Assembly: GCF_003293695.1 (NCBI RefSeq)
Contig: NZ_CP029556.1
Location: 940,001 to 1,004,000, forward strand
Direction of reading: 5' to 3'
Origin: Lysobacter oculi
GTDB taxonomy: Bacteria; Pseudomonadota; Gammaproteobacteria; Xanthomonadales; Xanthomonadaceae
Length of the DNA: 64,000 nucleotides
Shown here: positions 44,559-53,024 of the stretch, one piece after another
How positions within the stretch are numbered: the stretch's first letter is position 1
Layout: the number at the start of each line of letters is the position of its first letter
Translations under genes and position numbers: made by a program
The notes under the pieces: model-generated
Told to the model about the DNA's origin: nothing
The model's input: only the letters and a program-made list of their open reading frames with translations
Databases searched by the model: none

Positions 44559-45857
44559 ATGCGTCTGGATGCTCTGAAGTCCCTCGCCCTGTTCTTCCTG
44601 CTGGCCCTGCCCGCCAGCGCGCAGGTGCCGCTCCCTTCTACCGATGCCACCCCGGCGCCGACCGCCACCGACCTGCAGGCCGAGCGCCACGTCGAGCAGA
44701 AGCTGGACGCGCAGCCCGCGCTGAAAAAAGTGGAGGCCGATGTCACCGGCGGCGTGGCCACGCTCTCCGGCGAAGTGCCGACCCCGCCCGACCGCCAGCA
44801 GGCCGGCAAGCTCGCCGCCGCCGTGAAGGGCGTCGAGAAGGTCGACAACCGGACCCAGCTCGATCCCGACCTGCAGGTGCGCTTCGCCTCCGCGCTGTCG
44901 GAGGTCAAGGGCAAGCTGGTGCGGCTGGTCGCCAACCTGCCGCTGCTGCTGGTGGCATTGCTGATCGTCGCCATCGCGGTCTGGCTGGGCGGTGTGGTCA
45001 GCCGCCGCCTGCACCTCCTCAAGCGCATCAGCAACCGCAACCCCTACATGGACGGGCTGCTGCGCGGCATCGTGCAGGCGCTGATCGTGCTGGGCGGCGT
45101 GCTGATCGCGCTCGACCTGCTGGGCGCGACCTCACTGGTGGGCGCGGTGCTCGGCTCGGCCGGCGTGGTCGGCCTGGTGCTGGGTTTCGCGTTCAAGGAC
45201 ATCGCCGAAAACTACATCTCCGGCGTGCTGCTCAGCGTGCGCCAGCCATTCCGCCCCGGTGACTCGGTGCGCATCGATTCGCACGAAGGCCGCGTGGTCG
45301 CCCTGACCTCCCGCGCCACCCAGCTGATGACCTTCGACGGCAACCAGCTGCAGCTGCCCAACGCGCTGGTGTTCAAGTCGGTGCTGCTCAACTACAGCCG
45401 CAACCCGCGCCGCCGCTTCGACTTCACCACCAATGTCTCGGTCGGCCAGTCCTGGCACGACGCCATGGACATCGGCGTGCGTGCGCTGGGCAAGGTGGAT
45501 GGCGTACTCGACACCCCCGCGCCGTCCGCATTGATCAAGGACCTGGCCGATGGCAGCGCCACGCTGCAGTTCTACGGCTGGATCGACCAGACCCGCAACG
45601 ACCTGCAGAAGACCCGCTCGGAGGCGATGCGCAACGTGCGCCGCAGCCTGCGTGCTTCCGGCATCGTGCCGCCCGATGGCGTGCAGAAGGTCATCCTGAT
45701 GCGCGATGACGGCAGCGGACACGCCATGGACACCGAATCCACCGCGCCGCGCGATACCTCCGTGGACCACACGCTGGACCACCAGCTGGCCGCCGCCCAG
45801 GACGCGGACGAAGCCGTCAACCTGCTCGACGACCAGGCCAAGCCGCAGCCGCAATAA
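44559..45857 (+). CDS. MscS-family mechanosensitive channel with signal peptide and BON domain
   Basis: This 432-residue protein has a signal peptide (MRLDALKSLALFFLLALPASA). A periplasmic BON domain (about 42-102, VEADVTGGVATLSGEVP) follows, then three transmembrane helices. The pore helix is GAVLGSAGVVGLVLGFAFKDIAENYISG, and the MscS beta domain starts QPFRPGDSVRI. The Ala/Gly pattern of the pore helix and its glycine hinge match small-conductance channels that open under osmotic downshock. The BON domain suggests contact with the membrane or envelope. The C-terminus is a disordered acidic tail. It follows the PLD gene by 60 bp on the same strand. Confidence 0.9.
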   Translation: MRLDALKSLALFFLLALPASAQVPLPSTDATPAPTATDLQAERHVEQKLDAQPALKKVEADVTGGVATLSGEVPTPPDRQQAGKLAAAVKGVEKVDNRTQLDPDLQVRFASALSEVKGKLVRLVANLPLLLVALLIVAIAVWLGGVVSRRLHLLKRISNRNPYMDGLLRGIVQALIVLGGVLIALDLLGATSLVGAVLGSAGVVGLVLGFAFKDIAENYISGVLLSVRQPFRPGDSVRIDSHEGRVVALTSRATQLMTFDGNQLQLPNALVFKSVLLNYSRNPRRRFDFTTNVSVGQSWHDAMDIGVRALGKVDGVLDTPAPSALIKDLADGSATLQFYGWIDQTRNDLQKTRSEAMRNVRRSLRASGIVPPDGVQKVILMRDDGSGHAMDTESTAPRDTSVDHTLDHQLAAAQDADEAVNLLDDQAKPQPQ

Positions 45858-45875
45858 CCGGCTGCGCCCGGGCGG

Positions 45876-47444
45876 TCAGTCTTCGATGACCGCCAGCGGA
45901 ATCCCGGCGATTTTGGCCGCCCATTCCTTCGGGCCGGTCTGGTGTACCGAGGTGCCGCGTGCATCGACCGCCACGGTCACCGGCATGTCCTGCACTTCGA
46001 ACTCGTAGATCGCTTCCATGCCCAGGTCTTCGAAGGCCAGCACGCGGGCCGCCTTGATCGCCTTCGACACCAGATAGGCGCTGCCGCCCACCGCCATCAG
46101 ATAGGCGGCGCCGTGGTCGCGGATCGCCTCGATCGCCGCCGGGCCGCGCTCGGCCTTGCCGACCATGCCCAGCAGGCCGGTCTGCTCCAGCATCTGCCGG
46201 GTGAACTTGTCCATGCGGGTCGCCGTGGTCGGGCCGGCCGGGCCCACCACTTCATCGCGCACCGGATCGACCGGGCCCACGTAATAGATGAAGCGCCCGG
46301 CCAGATCGACCGGCAGCTTCTCGCCGGCATCCAGCATCTGGGTCATGCGCTTGTGCGCGGCGTCGCGGCCGGTCAGCAGCTTGCCGTTGAGCAGCAGCAC
46401 TTCGCCCGGCTGCCAGCTGGCGACGTCGTCCCTGGTGATCGTGTCCAGATCGACGCGGCGGCCCTTGCTGGCGTCGTAGGTCAGCTCCGGCCAGTCGGAA
46501 ATCGACGGCGGGTCCAGCATCACCGGGCCCGAGCCATCCAGGGTGAAGTGCGCATGGCGGGTGGCCGCGCAGTTGGGGATCATCGCCACCGGCAGGTTGG
46601 CGGCGTGGGTGGGGAAATCCTTGACCTTGATGTCGAGCACGGTGGTCAGGCCGCCCAGCCCCTGCGCACCGATGCCGAGCGCGTTGACCTTGTCGAACAG
46701 TTCCAGCCGCAGTTCCTCCGCGCGGTTGGATGCGCCTCGGGCCTTCAGGTCGACGATGTCGATGGGCTCCATCAGCGATTCCTTCGCCAGCAGCATCGCC
46801 TTCTCGGCGGTGCCGCCGATGCCGATGCCGAGCATGCCCGGCGGGCACCAGCCGGCGCCCATCGTCGGCACCGTCTTCAGCACCCAGTCCACGATGGAGT
46901 CGGACGGATTCAACATCGCGAACTTGGATTTCGCCTCCGAGCCGCCGCCCTTGGCCGCGACGATCACGTCCACCGTGTTGCCGGGGACCATCTTCATGTT
47001 GACCACCGACGGCGTGTTGTCGCCGGTGTTGCGGCGCTTGCCGGCCGGGTCGGCCAGTACCGAGGCGCGCAGCTTGTTGTCCGGGTCGTTGTAGGCGCGG
47101 CGTACGCCCTCGTTGGCCATGTCCTCGATGGACATGGTCGCGTCATCCCAGCGCACGTTCATGCCGATCTCGAGGAAGACGGTGACGATGCCGGTGTCCT
47201 GGCAGATCGGGCGGTGGCCCTCGTAGCACATGCGCGAGTTGATGAGGATCTGCGCCATGGCGTCTTTCGCCGCCGGGGATTCCTCGCGCTCGTAGGCGGC
47301 GGCCAGGTTCCGGATGTAGTCCGTCGGGTGGTAGTAGCTGATGTACTGCAGCGCGTCCGCGACGGACTGGATGAAGTCTTCCTGCCTGATCGACACGGGC
47401 GGGAAATCGGCGGGGTGGCGGGCAACGCTGGAAGTGACGGACAC
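45876..47444 (-). CDS. fumA: Class I (iron-sulfur) fumarate hydratase
   Basis: This 522-residue enzyme interconverts fumarate and malate using a 4Fe-4S cluster. Three candidate cluster cysteines are in ICQDTG, GAGWCPPGML and IPNCAATRHAHF. The N-terminal alpha domain and the C-terminal beta domain (GPTTATRMDKFTRQMLEQTG) are fused as in FumA/FumB. The start is a GTG at 47444 with a weak ribosome site. It converges on the mscS-like gene with an 18-bp gap. With complex II in the same window, it supplies the next TCA-cycle step. Confidence 0.94.
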   Translation of the reverse strand: MSVTSSVARHPADFPPVSIRQEDFIQSVADALQYISYYHPTDYIRNLAAAYEREESPAAKDAMAQILINSRMCYEGHRPICQDTGIVTVFLEIGMNVRWDDATMSIEDMANEGVRRAYNDPDNKLRASVLADPAGKRRNTGDNTPSVVNMKMVPGNTVDVIVAAKGGGSEAKSKFAMLNPSDSIVDWVLKTVPTMGAGWCPPGMLGIGIGGTAEKAMLLAKESLMEPIDIVDLKARGASNRAEELRLELFDKVNALGIGAQGLGGLTTVLDIKVKDFPTHAANLPVAMIPNCAATRHAHFTLDGSGPVMLDPPSISDWPELTYDASKGRRVDLDTITRDDVASWQPGEVLLLNGKLLTGRDAAHKRMTQMLDAGEKLPVDLAGRFIYYVGPVDPVRDEVVGPAGPTTATRMDKFTRQMLEQTGLLGMVGKAERGPAAIEAIRDHGAAYLMAVGGSAYLVSKAIKAARVLAFEDLGMEAIYEFEVQDMPVTVAVDARGTSVHQTGPKEWAAKIAGIPLAVIED

Positions 47445-47515
47445 GGCGGGCTTCGGCTGGCGGCGGGGCCCGCATTTTAGCCCCCGGCACCCGGCGCTTG
47501 GCCGAGAATACCGGC

Positions 47516-48145
47516 ATGGACAGCCTGATCACCCTGCTCGACCTCATCGGCACCTTTGTCTTTGCCCTCAGCGGCGCGGTGCTGGCCGCCCGCGCCCGGC
47601 TGGACCTGTTTGGCGTGCTGGTCTGCGCCTTCGCCACGGCCAGCGCAGGCGGCATCGCGCGGGATGTGCTGATCGGCGCGATTCCGCCCGCGGCGCTCAG
47701 CAACTGGCGCTATGCCGGCATTTGGCTGGTGGCCGGGGGTCTGGGCTTTTTCTGGAGTGGGCGGATCGAGCGTTTCGGCCAGCCGGTGCGCATCCTGGAT
47801 GCGATGGGTCTGGCGGTCTTCGCGGTGACCGGCGCGGCCAAGGCGCTGGATGCGGGCATCAGCCCGTGGATGGCCCCGGCGCTGGGCGTGCTGTCAGGCG
47901 TGGGCGGCGGCATGTTGCGCGACATGCTGCTCAACCAGGTGCCGCTGGTGCTGCGGTCCGAACTCTATGCCGTGGCCGCCTTGACCGGCGCCGGCGTGGT
48001 GGCCCTGGGCCATGTGCTGGGCTGGCCGCTGCAACCCACCCTGGTGGCCGGTGCGCTGGCCTGTTTCGCCCTGCGCATCGCGGCCCTGCGTTACGGCTGG
48101 CACCTGCCCCGCGCCCTGCAGGGGCGCGAGGCCGGGCGCGACTGA
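47516..48145 (+). CDS. TRIC-family (UPF0126/YicG-like) cation channel protein
   Basis: This 209-residue membrane protein has two repeated three-helix domains. LIGTFVFALSGAVLAARARLDLFGVLV and GGIARDVLIG in the first repeat correspond to AMGLAVFAVTGAAKALDAG and GGMLRDMLLN in the second. The kinked GG-x2-RD motif in each repeat lines the pore of trimeric intracellular cation channels. The natural ion in bacteria is unsettled. The ATG at 47516 fits the family; an upstream TTG is less likely. Confidence 0.9.
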   Translation: MDSLITLLDLIGTFVFALSGAVLAARARLDLFGVLVCAFATASAGGIARDVLIGAIPPAALSNWRYAGIWLVAGGLGFFWSGRIERFGQPVRILDAMGLAVFAVTGAAKALDAGISPWMAPALGVLSGVGGGMLRDMLLNQVPLVLRSELYAVAALTGAGVVALGHVLGWPLQPTLVAGALACFALRIAALRYGWHLPRALQGREAGRD

Positions 48146-48169
48146 GCGCGCGGTGCCCTAATACAACAA

Positions 48170-48415
48170 TCAGCCGCCGCAACCACCACAGCAGGTGCTG
48201 CCTTCGCCGGAATGCGGCGGGGCCTCGACGGCGATATGGCCGGCGGCGCTGATGGCCTGCAGCACGTCGTCCTCGCTCAGCTCGCCGCCCTGCACCTTCA
48301 CCCGGCGGTTGGCCAGTTGCACGGTGATCTGGGCGGCGGGATCGCGGGCCAGGATGGCCTGGGCGATGGCACCGGCGGCGGCTTCGTCCTTGAGGGTGGC
48401 GATGTCGAACAACAT
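48170..48415 (-). CDS. Small HMA-like protein with CCGGCGG tail
   Basis: This 81-residue protein is MLFDIATLKDEAAAGAIAQA followed by a ferredoxin-like HMA segment (QITVQLANRRVKVQGGELSEDDVLQAISAAGH) in place of a copper chaperone fold, but without its CxxC. Instead the extreme C-terminus is STCCGGCGG, a possible metal-binding tail. The ATG at 48415 has CGGAG 8 nt upstream. Metal binding or a scaffold role is inferred only from fold and cysteines. Confidence 0.65.
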   Translation of the reverse strand: MLFDIATLKDEAAAGAIAQAILARDPAAQITVQLANRRVKVQGGELSEDDVLQAISAAGHIAVEAPPHSGEGSTCCGGCGG

Positions 48416-48539
48416 GTCGTGACTCCGGGGTGAGCCGGCGGGCGCCGGCAGGTGGCCCATGGTGGTCAAGCGCGGGCATGGCTGCCTTGACCGGGGTCAT
48501 GGGGGTGGCAGGCGTGGTTGGAAGGCCCCATCCCCCCAT

Positions 48540-48564
48540 GAAAGAGGCCCCGCATTGCGGGGCC
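48540..48564 (-). terminator. Stem-loop terminator after the 48,591 gene
   Basis: GGCCCCGC (48546-48553), ATT and GCGGGGCC (48557-48564) form a perfect 8-bp stem, followed on the minus strand by CTCTTTC. It lies 27 bp past the stop of the downstream-facing gene. Confidence 0.6.
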
Positions 48565-48590
48565 CCGCGCAGCAACATCCACACATCCAA

Positions 48591-49085
48591 TCAGGTGATC
48601 GGCACCGCCTTCGGGCTCGGCAGCGGGGCCTGCGGCCGCTTGCCCTGCCCGTCGAACCGCCGCCCCAGTTCCCGGCGCAGCCCGTTCAGGCCCTCGCCCT
48701 TGCCGGCGATCTTGAGGAAGGCATAGCCCTCCAGCGCGCTCACCATCACATCGCTGCCCAGTGCCAGCTCGGTATCGCGCACGCGCTCCAGCAGCCGGCT
48801 CAGGCGCACCATCCGCACGCCGAAGGCGTCATGCGCGTCCAGGTCCCGGCGCATCTCCACCACATCGAAATCGCGCGGCAGGATGCCTGTGTTCTGGCTC
48901 ATCACGTCCAGCGCCTTGCGGCAGAACGCTTCCGAGCCGTCGCCCATCTTGGGCAGCCGCTTGCGCTCGTCCGGGCTGAGTTTCACGGTGGAAGGCAGCA
49001 ACGCCTGTTCGATCGCCTCCAGCGCGCTGTCCACGGCCGCCCACTGCTGGGCATCGGGGTGCACGGTTGCCAGGTTCTGACTCAT
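48591..49085 (-). CDS. Conserved protein of unknown function (164 aa)
   Basis: This 164-residue soluble, mostly helical protein starts MSQNLATVHPDAQQWAAVDSA. SDERKRLPKMGDGSEAFCRKAL-like wording (KLSPDERKRLPKMGDGSE) and LPRDFDVVEMRRDLDAHDAF are its most conserved-looking parts. I recall similar hypothetical proteins in diverse bacteria (often 150-170 aa) but know of no function. Its 5' side faces the tandem-repeat array, with two hairpins/palindromes between. A Pro/Lys-rich tail ends the protein. Confidence 0.7.
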   Translation of the reverse strand: MSQNLATVHPDAQQWAAVDSALEAIEQALLPSTVKLSPDERKRLPKMGDGSEAFCRKALDVMSQNTGILPRDFDVVEMRRDLDAHDAFGVRMVRLSRLLERVRDTELALGSDVMVSALEGYAFLKIAGKGEGLNGLRRELGRRFDGQGKRPQAPLPSPKAVPIT

Positions 49086-49171
49086 CGTCCTTGTTTCCTT
49101 GTCTTGGGGTTTGGGGGATGCCGGCCCCCTTGGCCGGCACTGGACGCTAAGCGAAGCGCTCCGGCTCGGGT

Positions 49172-49187
49172 ATCGGACTAGTCCGAT
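49172..49187. promoter_or_regulatory. Perfect 16-bp palindrome at the border of the repeat array
   Basis: ATCGGACTAGTCCGAT is a perfect 16-bp palindrome, 87-102 bp upstream of the unknown gene at 49085 and about 20 bp before the tandem repeats begin. It could be an operator, a recombination or resolution site, or an insertion scar. A second stem (GCCGGCC/GGCCGGC, 49120-49138) lies between it and the gene. Confidence 0.5.
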
Positions 49188-49208
49188 GCGCGGACGGACG
49201 GACGGGGT

Positions 49209-49755
49209 GAGTGGAGGTCTGGAGCTCAGTGGGCGGAGCTCTGAGCTCAGTGAACGGAGCTAGGGAGCTCGGTGGACGGAGCTCCGGGCTCAGTGAGCGG
49301 AGCTCTGGAGCTCGGTGGACGGAGCTCCGGGCTCAGTGAGCGGAGCTCTGGAGCTCGGTGGACGGAGCTCTGGGCTCGGTGAGCGGAGCTCTTGAGCTCG
49401 GTTGAGTGAGCTCTGGGCTCAGTGTACGGAGCTCTGAGCTCGGTGGACGGAGCTCTGAGCTCAGTGAGCGGACCTGGGGAGCTCGGTTGACTGAGCTCTG
49501 GGCTCAGTGGGCGGAGCTCCGGGCTCGGTGCGTGGAGGTCTGGAGCTCGGTGGGCGGAGCTTTGGGCTCGGTCGGTGGAGGTGTTGGGCTCGGTCGGTGG
49601 AGGTGTTGGGCTCGGTCGGTGGAGGTGTTGGGCTCGGTGTACGGAGGTCTGGGCTCGGCGAACCTAGGTCTGGACCGAACTGGCGGAGGTGGCGAGCTCG
49701 GTGGGCGGAGGTCCAGGCTGAACCGACCGAGGTGTCGGGCTCGGTGGACGGAGTT
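49209..49755. repeat. Degenerate 21/22-bp tandem repeat array (about 25 units)
   Basis: The unit consensus is about GCTCGGTGGACGGAGCTCTGG. Starts of successive GCTC motifs fall at 49224, 49245, 49267, 49288, 49310, 49331, 49353, 49374, 49396, 49417, 49438, 49459, 49481, 49502, 49523, 49545, 49566, 49588, 49610, 49632 and 49653, so spacing is 21 or 22 bp throughout. A 43-bp double unit is repeated exactly at 49267-49309 and 49310-49352, and a 22-bp unit three times exactly from 49566 to 49631. Most units contain the palindrome GAGCTC. Mixing 21- and 22-bp units breaks any reading frame, so it is not a coding repeat. The remaining 49,756-49,953 shows no gene I can support. Confidence 0.93.
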
Positions 49756-49953
49756 CCTGACCTCCGCCGGTCCGGCCCCGGGCTGCACGCGTTCGGATGT
49801 GGGGTGCGGACGGTGGGGTTGGTACGTCATCTCCATCCCAAGCCCCTGCCCGCAAGCCCCATGCGATACGCGCCACGGCCACGGTGCCCTATCTCCGCCA
49901 ATGAGACCCGTCCATGGCACGCTGCAACCTCACCACCTGGGGGAGGTTTCGTG

Positions 49954-50306
49954 ATGACCATTGAACAGGACGATTTCTGGACGATCGATAGCGACGACGT
50001 CGAGCACTACCATGGCGGACTATCCAGACCAAGGGCCTGGCAGCCCTCATTCAGCTCAACCATACGGACCGCGACGACTGCGAGTTCCGTGGCCCGCTCA
50101 AGGCGGTGCGTCAGTTGGAACACCGTGTGTTCGGACAGCCCGCCTGGCTCGTCACCGTGACTGTATTGCGGGATACGGATGCGGACGATGAAGACGTGGA
50201 CATTGATGTCGTGCTGACCGAGATCGTTCTGGGCAATCACCCGCTGCCGCAGGTCAGCGACGACGTACAGGGCACGGGCTGGGTGCAGGGGTGGATGGCG
50301 GGGTGA
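49954..50306 (+). pseudogene. Small gene disrupted by a frameshift
   Basis: A strong Shine-Dalgarno (GGGAGG, 7 nt before ATG 49954) opens MTIEQDDFWTIDSDDVEHYH, which loses sense near 50020-50030. A second frame then continues from about 50028 as TKGLAALIQLNHTDRDDCEF, through VRQLEHRVFGQPAWLVTVTV and the acidic RDTDADDEDVDIDVVL, to TGA at 50304. Both halves have protein-like composition and abut. Together they would make about 115 residues. A single-base indel (in the genome or in the assembly) best explains this. I recognise no family. Neighbouring are the repeat array and the restriction genes. Confidence 0.55.
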
Positions 50307-50334
50307 GGGAAGCTGAAAAGTCTTCTGCGGATAG

Positions 50335-50350
50335 ACTGTCGAACGACAGT
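50335..50350. promoter_or_regulatory. Inverted repeat upstream of the restriction-modification operon
   Basis: ACTGTCG and CGACAGT (7-bp arms, AA between) lie 26 bp before the ATG of the res gene and 29 bp past the frameshifted gene. Position fits an operator for autoregulation of the restriction genes. No C-protein gene is present. Confidence 0.35.
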
Positions 50351-50375
50351 TAGCACGGGCAATAAAGCCTAAGGG

Positions 50376-53024
50376 ATGCCAGGCATATCGATGGAACTTA
50401 CGCAAGAGATTGTTGGGAAGGTCCGTAGTTGGCGTGAGGTGGGATATCCACATTCGGACTTTCCCGCTGTTGCAGAAATCCTTGACTGGCTTTCGGGTCG
50501 CGATGCCGGGCAGCCGCCGTTCCTGCGCATCCCGCAGGTGCGCGCGCTTGAAACCTACTGGTATTTGCGGCTGGTCGAAGGCACACCCGGTATTTTCGAT
50601 CTGTACCAAAGCTTGATTCAAAGCAAGGTAGAGCTGCGCAAGACGCTGGGTTTGAACAGTGAAATCCTTCGCGAATATGCCGAAGAACATGGCTTCGATG
50701 CGTTGATTGAACACATCCGCAACGATGACGCTTTCGTCAAACAGCACAAGCTCGAATCCCTGCGCGAAACACTGACCCTCGACTACCCGAGCTACATCCT
50801 TGCGCTGGCCATGGGTGCCGGCAAGACGATGCTGATCGGCGCAATCATCGCCACCGAGTTCGCCATGGCGCAGGAGTACCCGGACGAAAATTTCGTGCAC
50901 AACGCGCTGGTGTTCGCGCCTGGCAAGACCATCATCGAGTCGCTGCGCGAGCTGGCGACGATGCCCTTCGATGGCATCCTGCCGCCGCGCATGCACAAGC
51001 CGTTCGCCGCCAGCGTCAAGCTTACTTTTACTCGTGACGGCAGCCCGGACATCGACGTGATCCCCGGTTCGCATTACAACATCGTCGTCACCAACACAGA
51101 GAAAATCCGCATCCAGAAGGCGTCCATTCGCAAGGGCGACCTGGGCAGCCTGTTTGCCGGCGCGGGTGATGCTGATGCGCTGAAGCAGGACGTGGCCAAC
51201 CGTCGTCTGCAGCGGCTGGCACAGTTGCCGCATCTGGGCGTGTTCTCCGACGAGGCGCACCACACCTACGGACAATCGATGGATACCGAACTGAAGAAGG
51301 TGCGCAAGACCGTGGACTACCTGGCCAGCGAGACGAACGTCGTCTGCGTGGTCAACACCACCGGCACGCCCTACTACAACAAGCAGCCGCTGCTGGACGT
51401 CGTGTACTGGTACGGCCTGTCGCAGGGTATCGAGGACGGCTACCTCAAGCCTGTGTCCGGCAATATCGAAGCCTACGATTTCGGCGACGACATCAAGCCT
51501 TACGTCACCGAAGTCGTCGGTGATTTCCTCAAGCGGTACGGCGATGTATCGCTGCCCAATGGCGCCAAGGCCAAACTGGCAATTTATTTCCCGCAAACCG
51601 ACGACCTGGAAGCCATGCGCCCGGTAGTGGAAGCCGCGCTCGCCGCCAACGGCCACGCGCCGTCCGAATGCCTGGCCAATCACTCGCACAGCCCGCAAGC
51701 CGACGTGGATGCCTTCAACCGGCTCAACGATCCCGCGTCAACGCACCGCGCCATCCTGCTGGTGAACCGTGGCACCGAGGGCTGGAATTGCCCCAGCCTG
51801 TTTGCCTGCGCGCTGGCCCGCAACCTGCAGTCCTCCAACAATTTCGTGCTGCAGGCGGCCACCCGCTGCCTGCGCCAGGTGCCCGGCAACTCGCACAAGG
51901 CCAAGATCTACCTGTCTCAGGACAATTACGCAGTGCTGGATCGCCAGCTGCAGGAGACCTACGGCGAATCGCTGGCCGACCTCAAACAAGAACGCGAGAA
52001 CCTTCACCACGCAAAGATCGTGCTGCTCAAGGAGAACATTCCGCCGCTGGTGCTCAAGCGGCAGGTTGTCCGCGTGCGCCGGGTGGAGGCGAAGATTCCG
52101 GAAATACTTGAACTACAGCGCCCGGATGACAACGATCCCGCGCTGACCGTGCAGCGTTACGAACTGGCTGCGCAGGCCAGCAGCACAAAGGTCATGCGCG
52201 AACTGGGCGACGCGTTGCCAGTTGAAGCCGCCATCGAAGTGGCCGACACCCGCACCGTCGCCGCAGACCTCGGCGCACGCTATCGCTTGCCGTTGTTTGC
52301 GGTACTGGACGCGCTATGTGGCGCCTATGGTGACGATGACGTGCCGTTGCGCCACCTGGATGCCTTGGCAAGCCAGCTGGAAGACCAGGTGCGCCATTAC
52401 GAAACCGAATCCGAGGAAATCGAAGTCGCGCTGGCGCTGGTGCGGCCCGAAGGCTTCAACGAGGAACAGGATGCAGACGGCAAGCCCATCCGCACCGCCG
52501 AAATCACTTACCGCAAGGATCGCGAGAAGTTGCTCTGGAACGTGAAGGACGCACGCGCCGATTACGGCGGCGGTTTTGGCTTCCACTACAGCCCATACAA
52601 CTTCGACTCGCTGCCGGAGAAGGACTTTCTTGCGAAAGTGCTCGCCACGCTGCAATTGGATGCCGCAGACATCGAAGACGTGTACTTCACCGGCGCGCTG
52701 GGCCGCGACAAGACCGACTTCGTGGTCGAGTACAAGGGCGTGGACGGGCGCTGGCATCCGTATTCGCCGGACTTCCTGATCCGCCAGAAGCCGAAGGACG
52801 GCGGGATCCCAGGCAGCGGCAGGCTGCTGATCGTGGAGATCAAGCAGGAACGCCTGCGCAAGGACGAGACCGATGGCGAGAGTGGCCGCAAGGCGATGGC
52901 CGTGCACGAATGGGCCAGGCTCAACCCCGACCGCATCGACTACGAAATTCTTTTCACCGACACCGATACCGTGGCGAACAATGACTTCGCCCGGGTGCGT
53001 ACATTCCTGGGGGGCAAGTCATGA
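50376..53024 (+). CDS. res: Type III restriction enzyme Res subunit (SF2 helicase plus nuclease)
   Basis: This 882-residue protein has Walker A at ALAMGAGKTMLIG (about 143-155) and the DEAD-box-type motif II as FSDEAHHTYG. Motif III is NTTGTPYY, and the C-terminal helicase half includes VNRGTEGWNC and QAATRCLRQVPG (motif VI region). A C-terminal PD-(D/E)xK nuclease follows with YSPDFLIRQ and LLIVEIKQE. This is the layout of Type III Res, which translocates or slides and cuts away from the recognition site in complex with Mod. It precedes mod with an ATGA overlap; the usual order is mod-res. A start at 50391 is also possible. Confidence 0.88.
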   Translation: MPGISMELTQEIVGKVRSWREVGYPHSDFPAVAEILDWLSGRDAGQPPFLRIPQVRALETYWYLRLVEGTPGIFDLYQSLIQSKVELRKTLGLNSEILREYAEEHGFDALIEHIRNDDAFVKQHKLESLRETLTLDYPSYILALAMGAGKTMLIGAIIATEFAMAQEYPDENFVHNALVFAPGKTIIESLRELATMPFDGILPPRMHKPFAASVKLTFTRDGSPDIDVIPGSHYNIVVTNTEKIRIQKASIRKGDLGSLFAGAGDADALKQDVANRRLQRLAQLPHLGVFSDEAHHTYGQSMDTELKKVRKTVDYLASETNVVCVVNTTGTPYYNKQPLLDVVYWYGLSQGIEDGYLKPVSGNIEAYDFGDDIKPYVTEVVGDFLKRYGDVSLPNGAKAKLAIYFPQTDDLEAMRPVVEAALAANGHAPSECLANHSHSPQADVDAFNRLNDPASTHRAILLVNRGTEGWNCPSLFACALARNLQSSNNFVLQAATRCLRQVPGNSHKAKIYLSQDNYAVLDRQLQETYGESLADLKQERENLHHAKIVLLKENIPPLVLKRQVVRVRRVEAKIPEILELQRPDDNDPALTVQRYELAAQASSTKVMRELGDALPVEAAIEVADTRTVAADLGARYRLPLFAVLDALCGAYGDDDVPLRHLDALASQLEDQVRHYETESEEIEVALALVRPEGFNEEQDADGKPIRTAEITYRKDREKLLWNVKDARADYGGGFGFHYSPYNFDSLPEKDFLAKVLATLQLDAADIEDVYFTGALGRDKTDFVVEYKGVDGRWHPYSPDFLIRQKPKDGGIPGSGRLLIVEIKQERLRKDETDGESGRKAMAVHEWARLNPDRIDYEILFTDTDTVANNDFARVRTFLGGKS

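Noticed and set aside
49209..49755. The tandem array considered as a CRISPR array
   Set aside because: Units are contiguous and degenerate, with no unique spacers of constant length between conserved repeats, and no cas genes were seen.
49406..49954. A 182-codon plus-strand frame and a 138-codon minus-strand frame across the repeats considered as repeat proteins
   Set aside because: Spacing alternates between 21 and 22 bp, so the amino-acid repeat changes frame from unit to unit, and neither frame has a ribosome site or a sensible composition beyond the DNA repeat.
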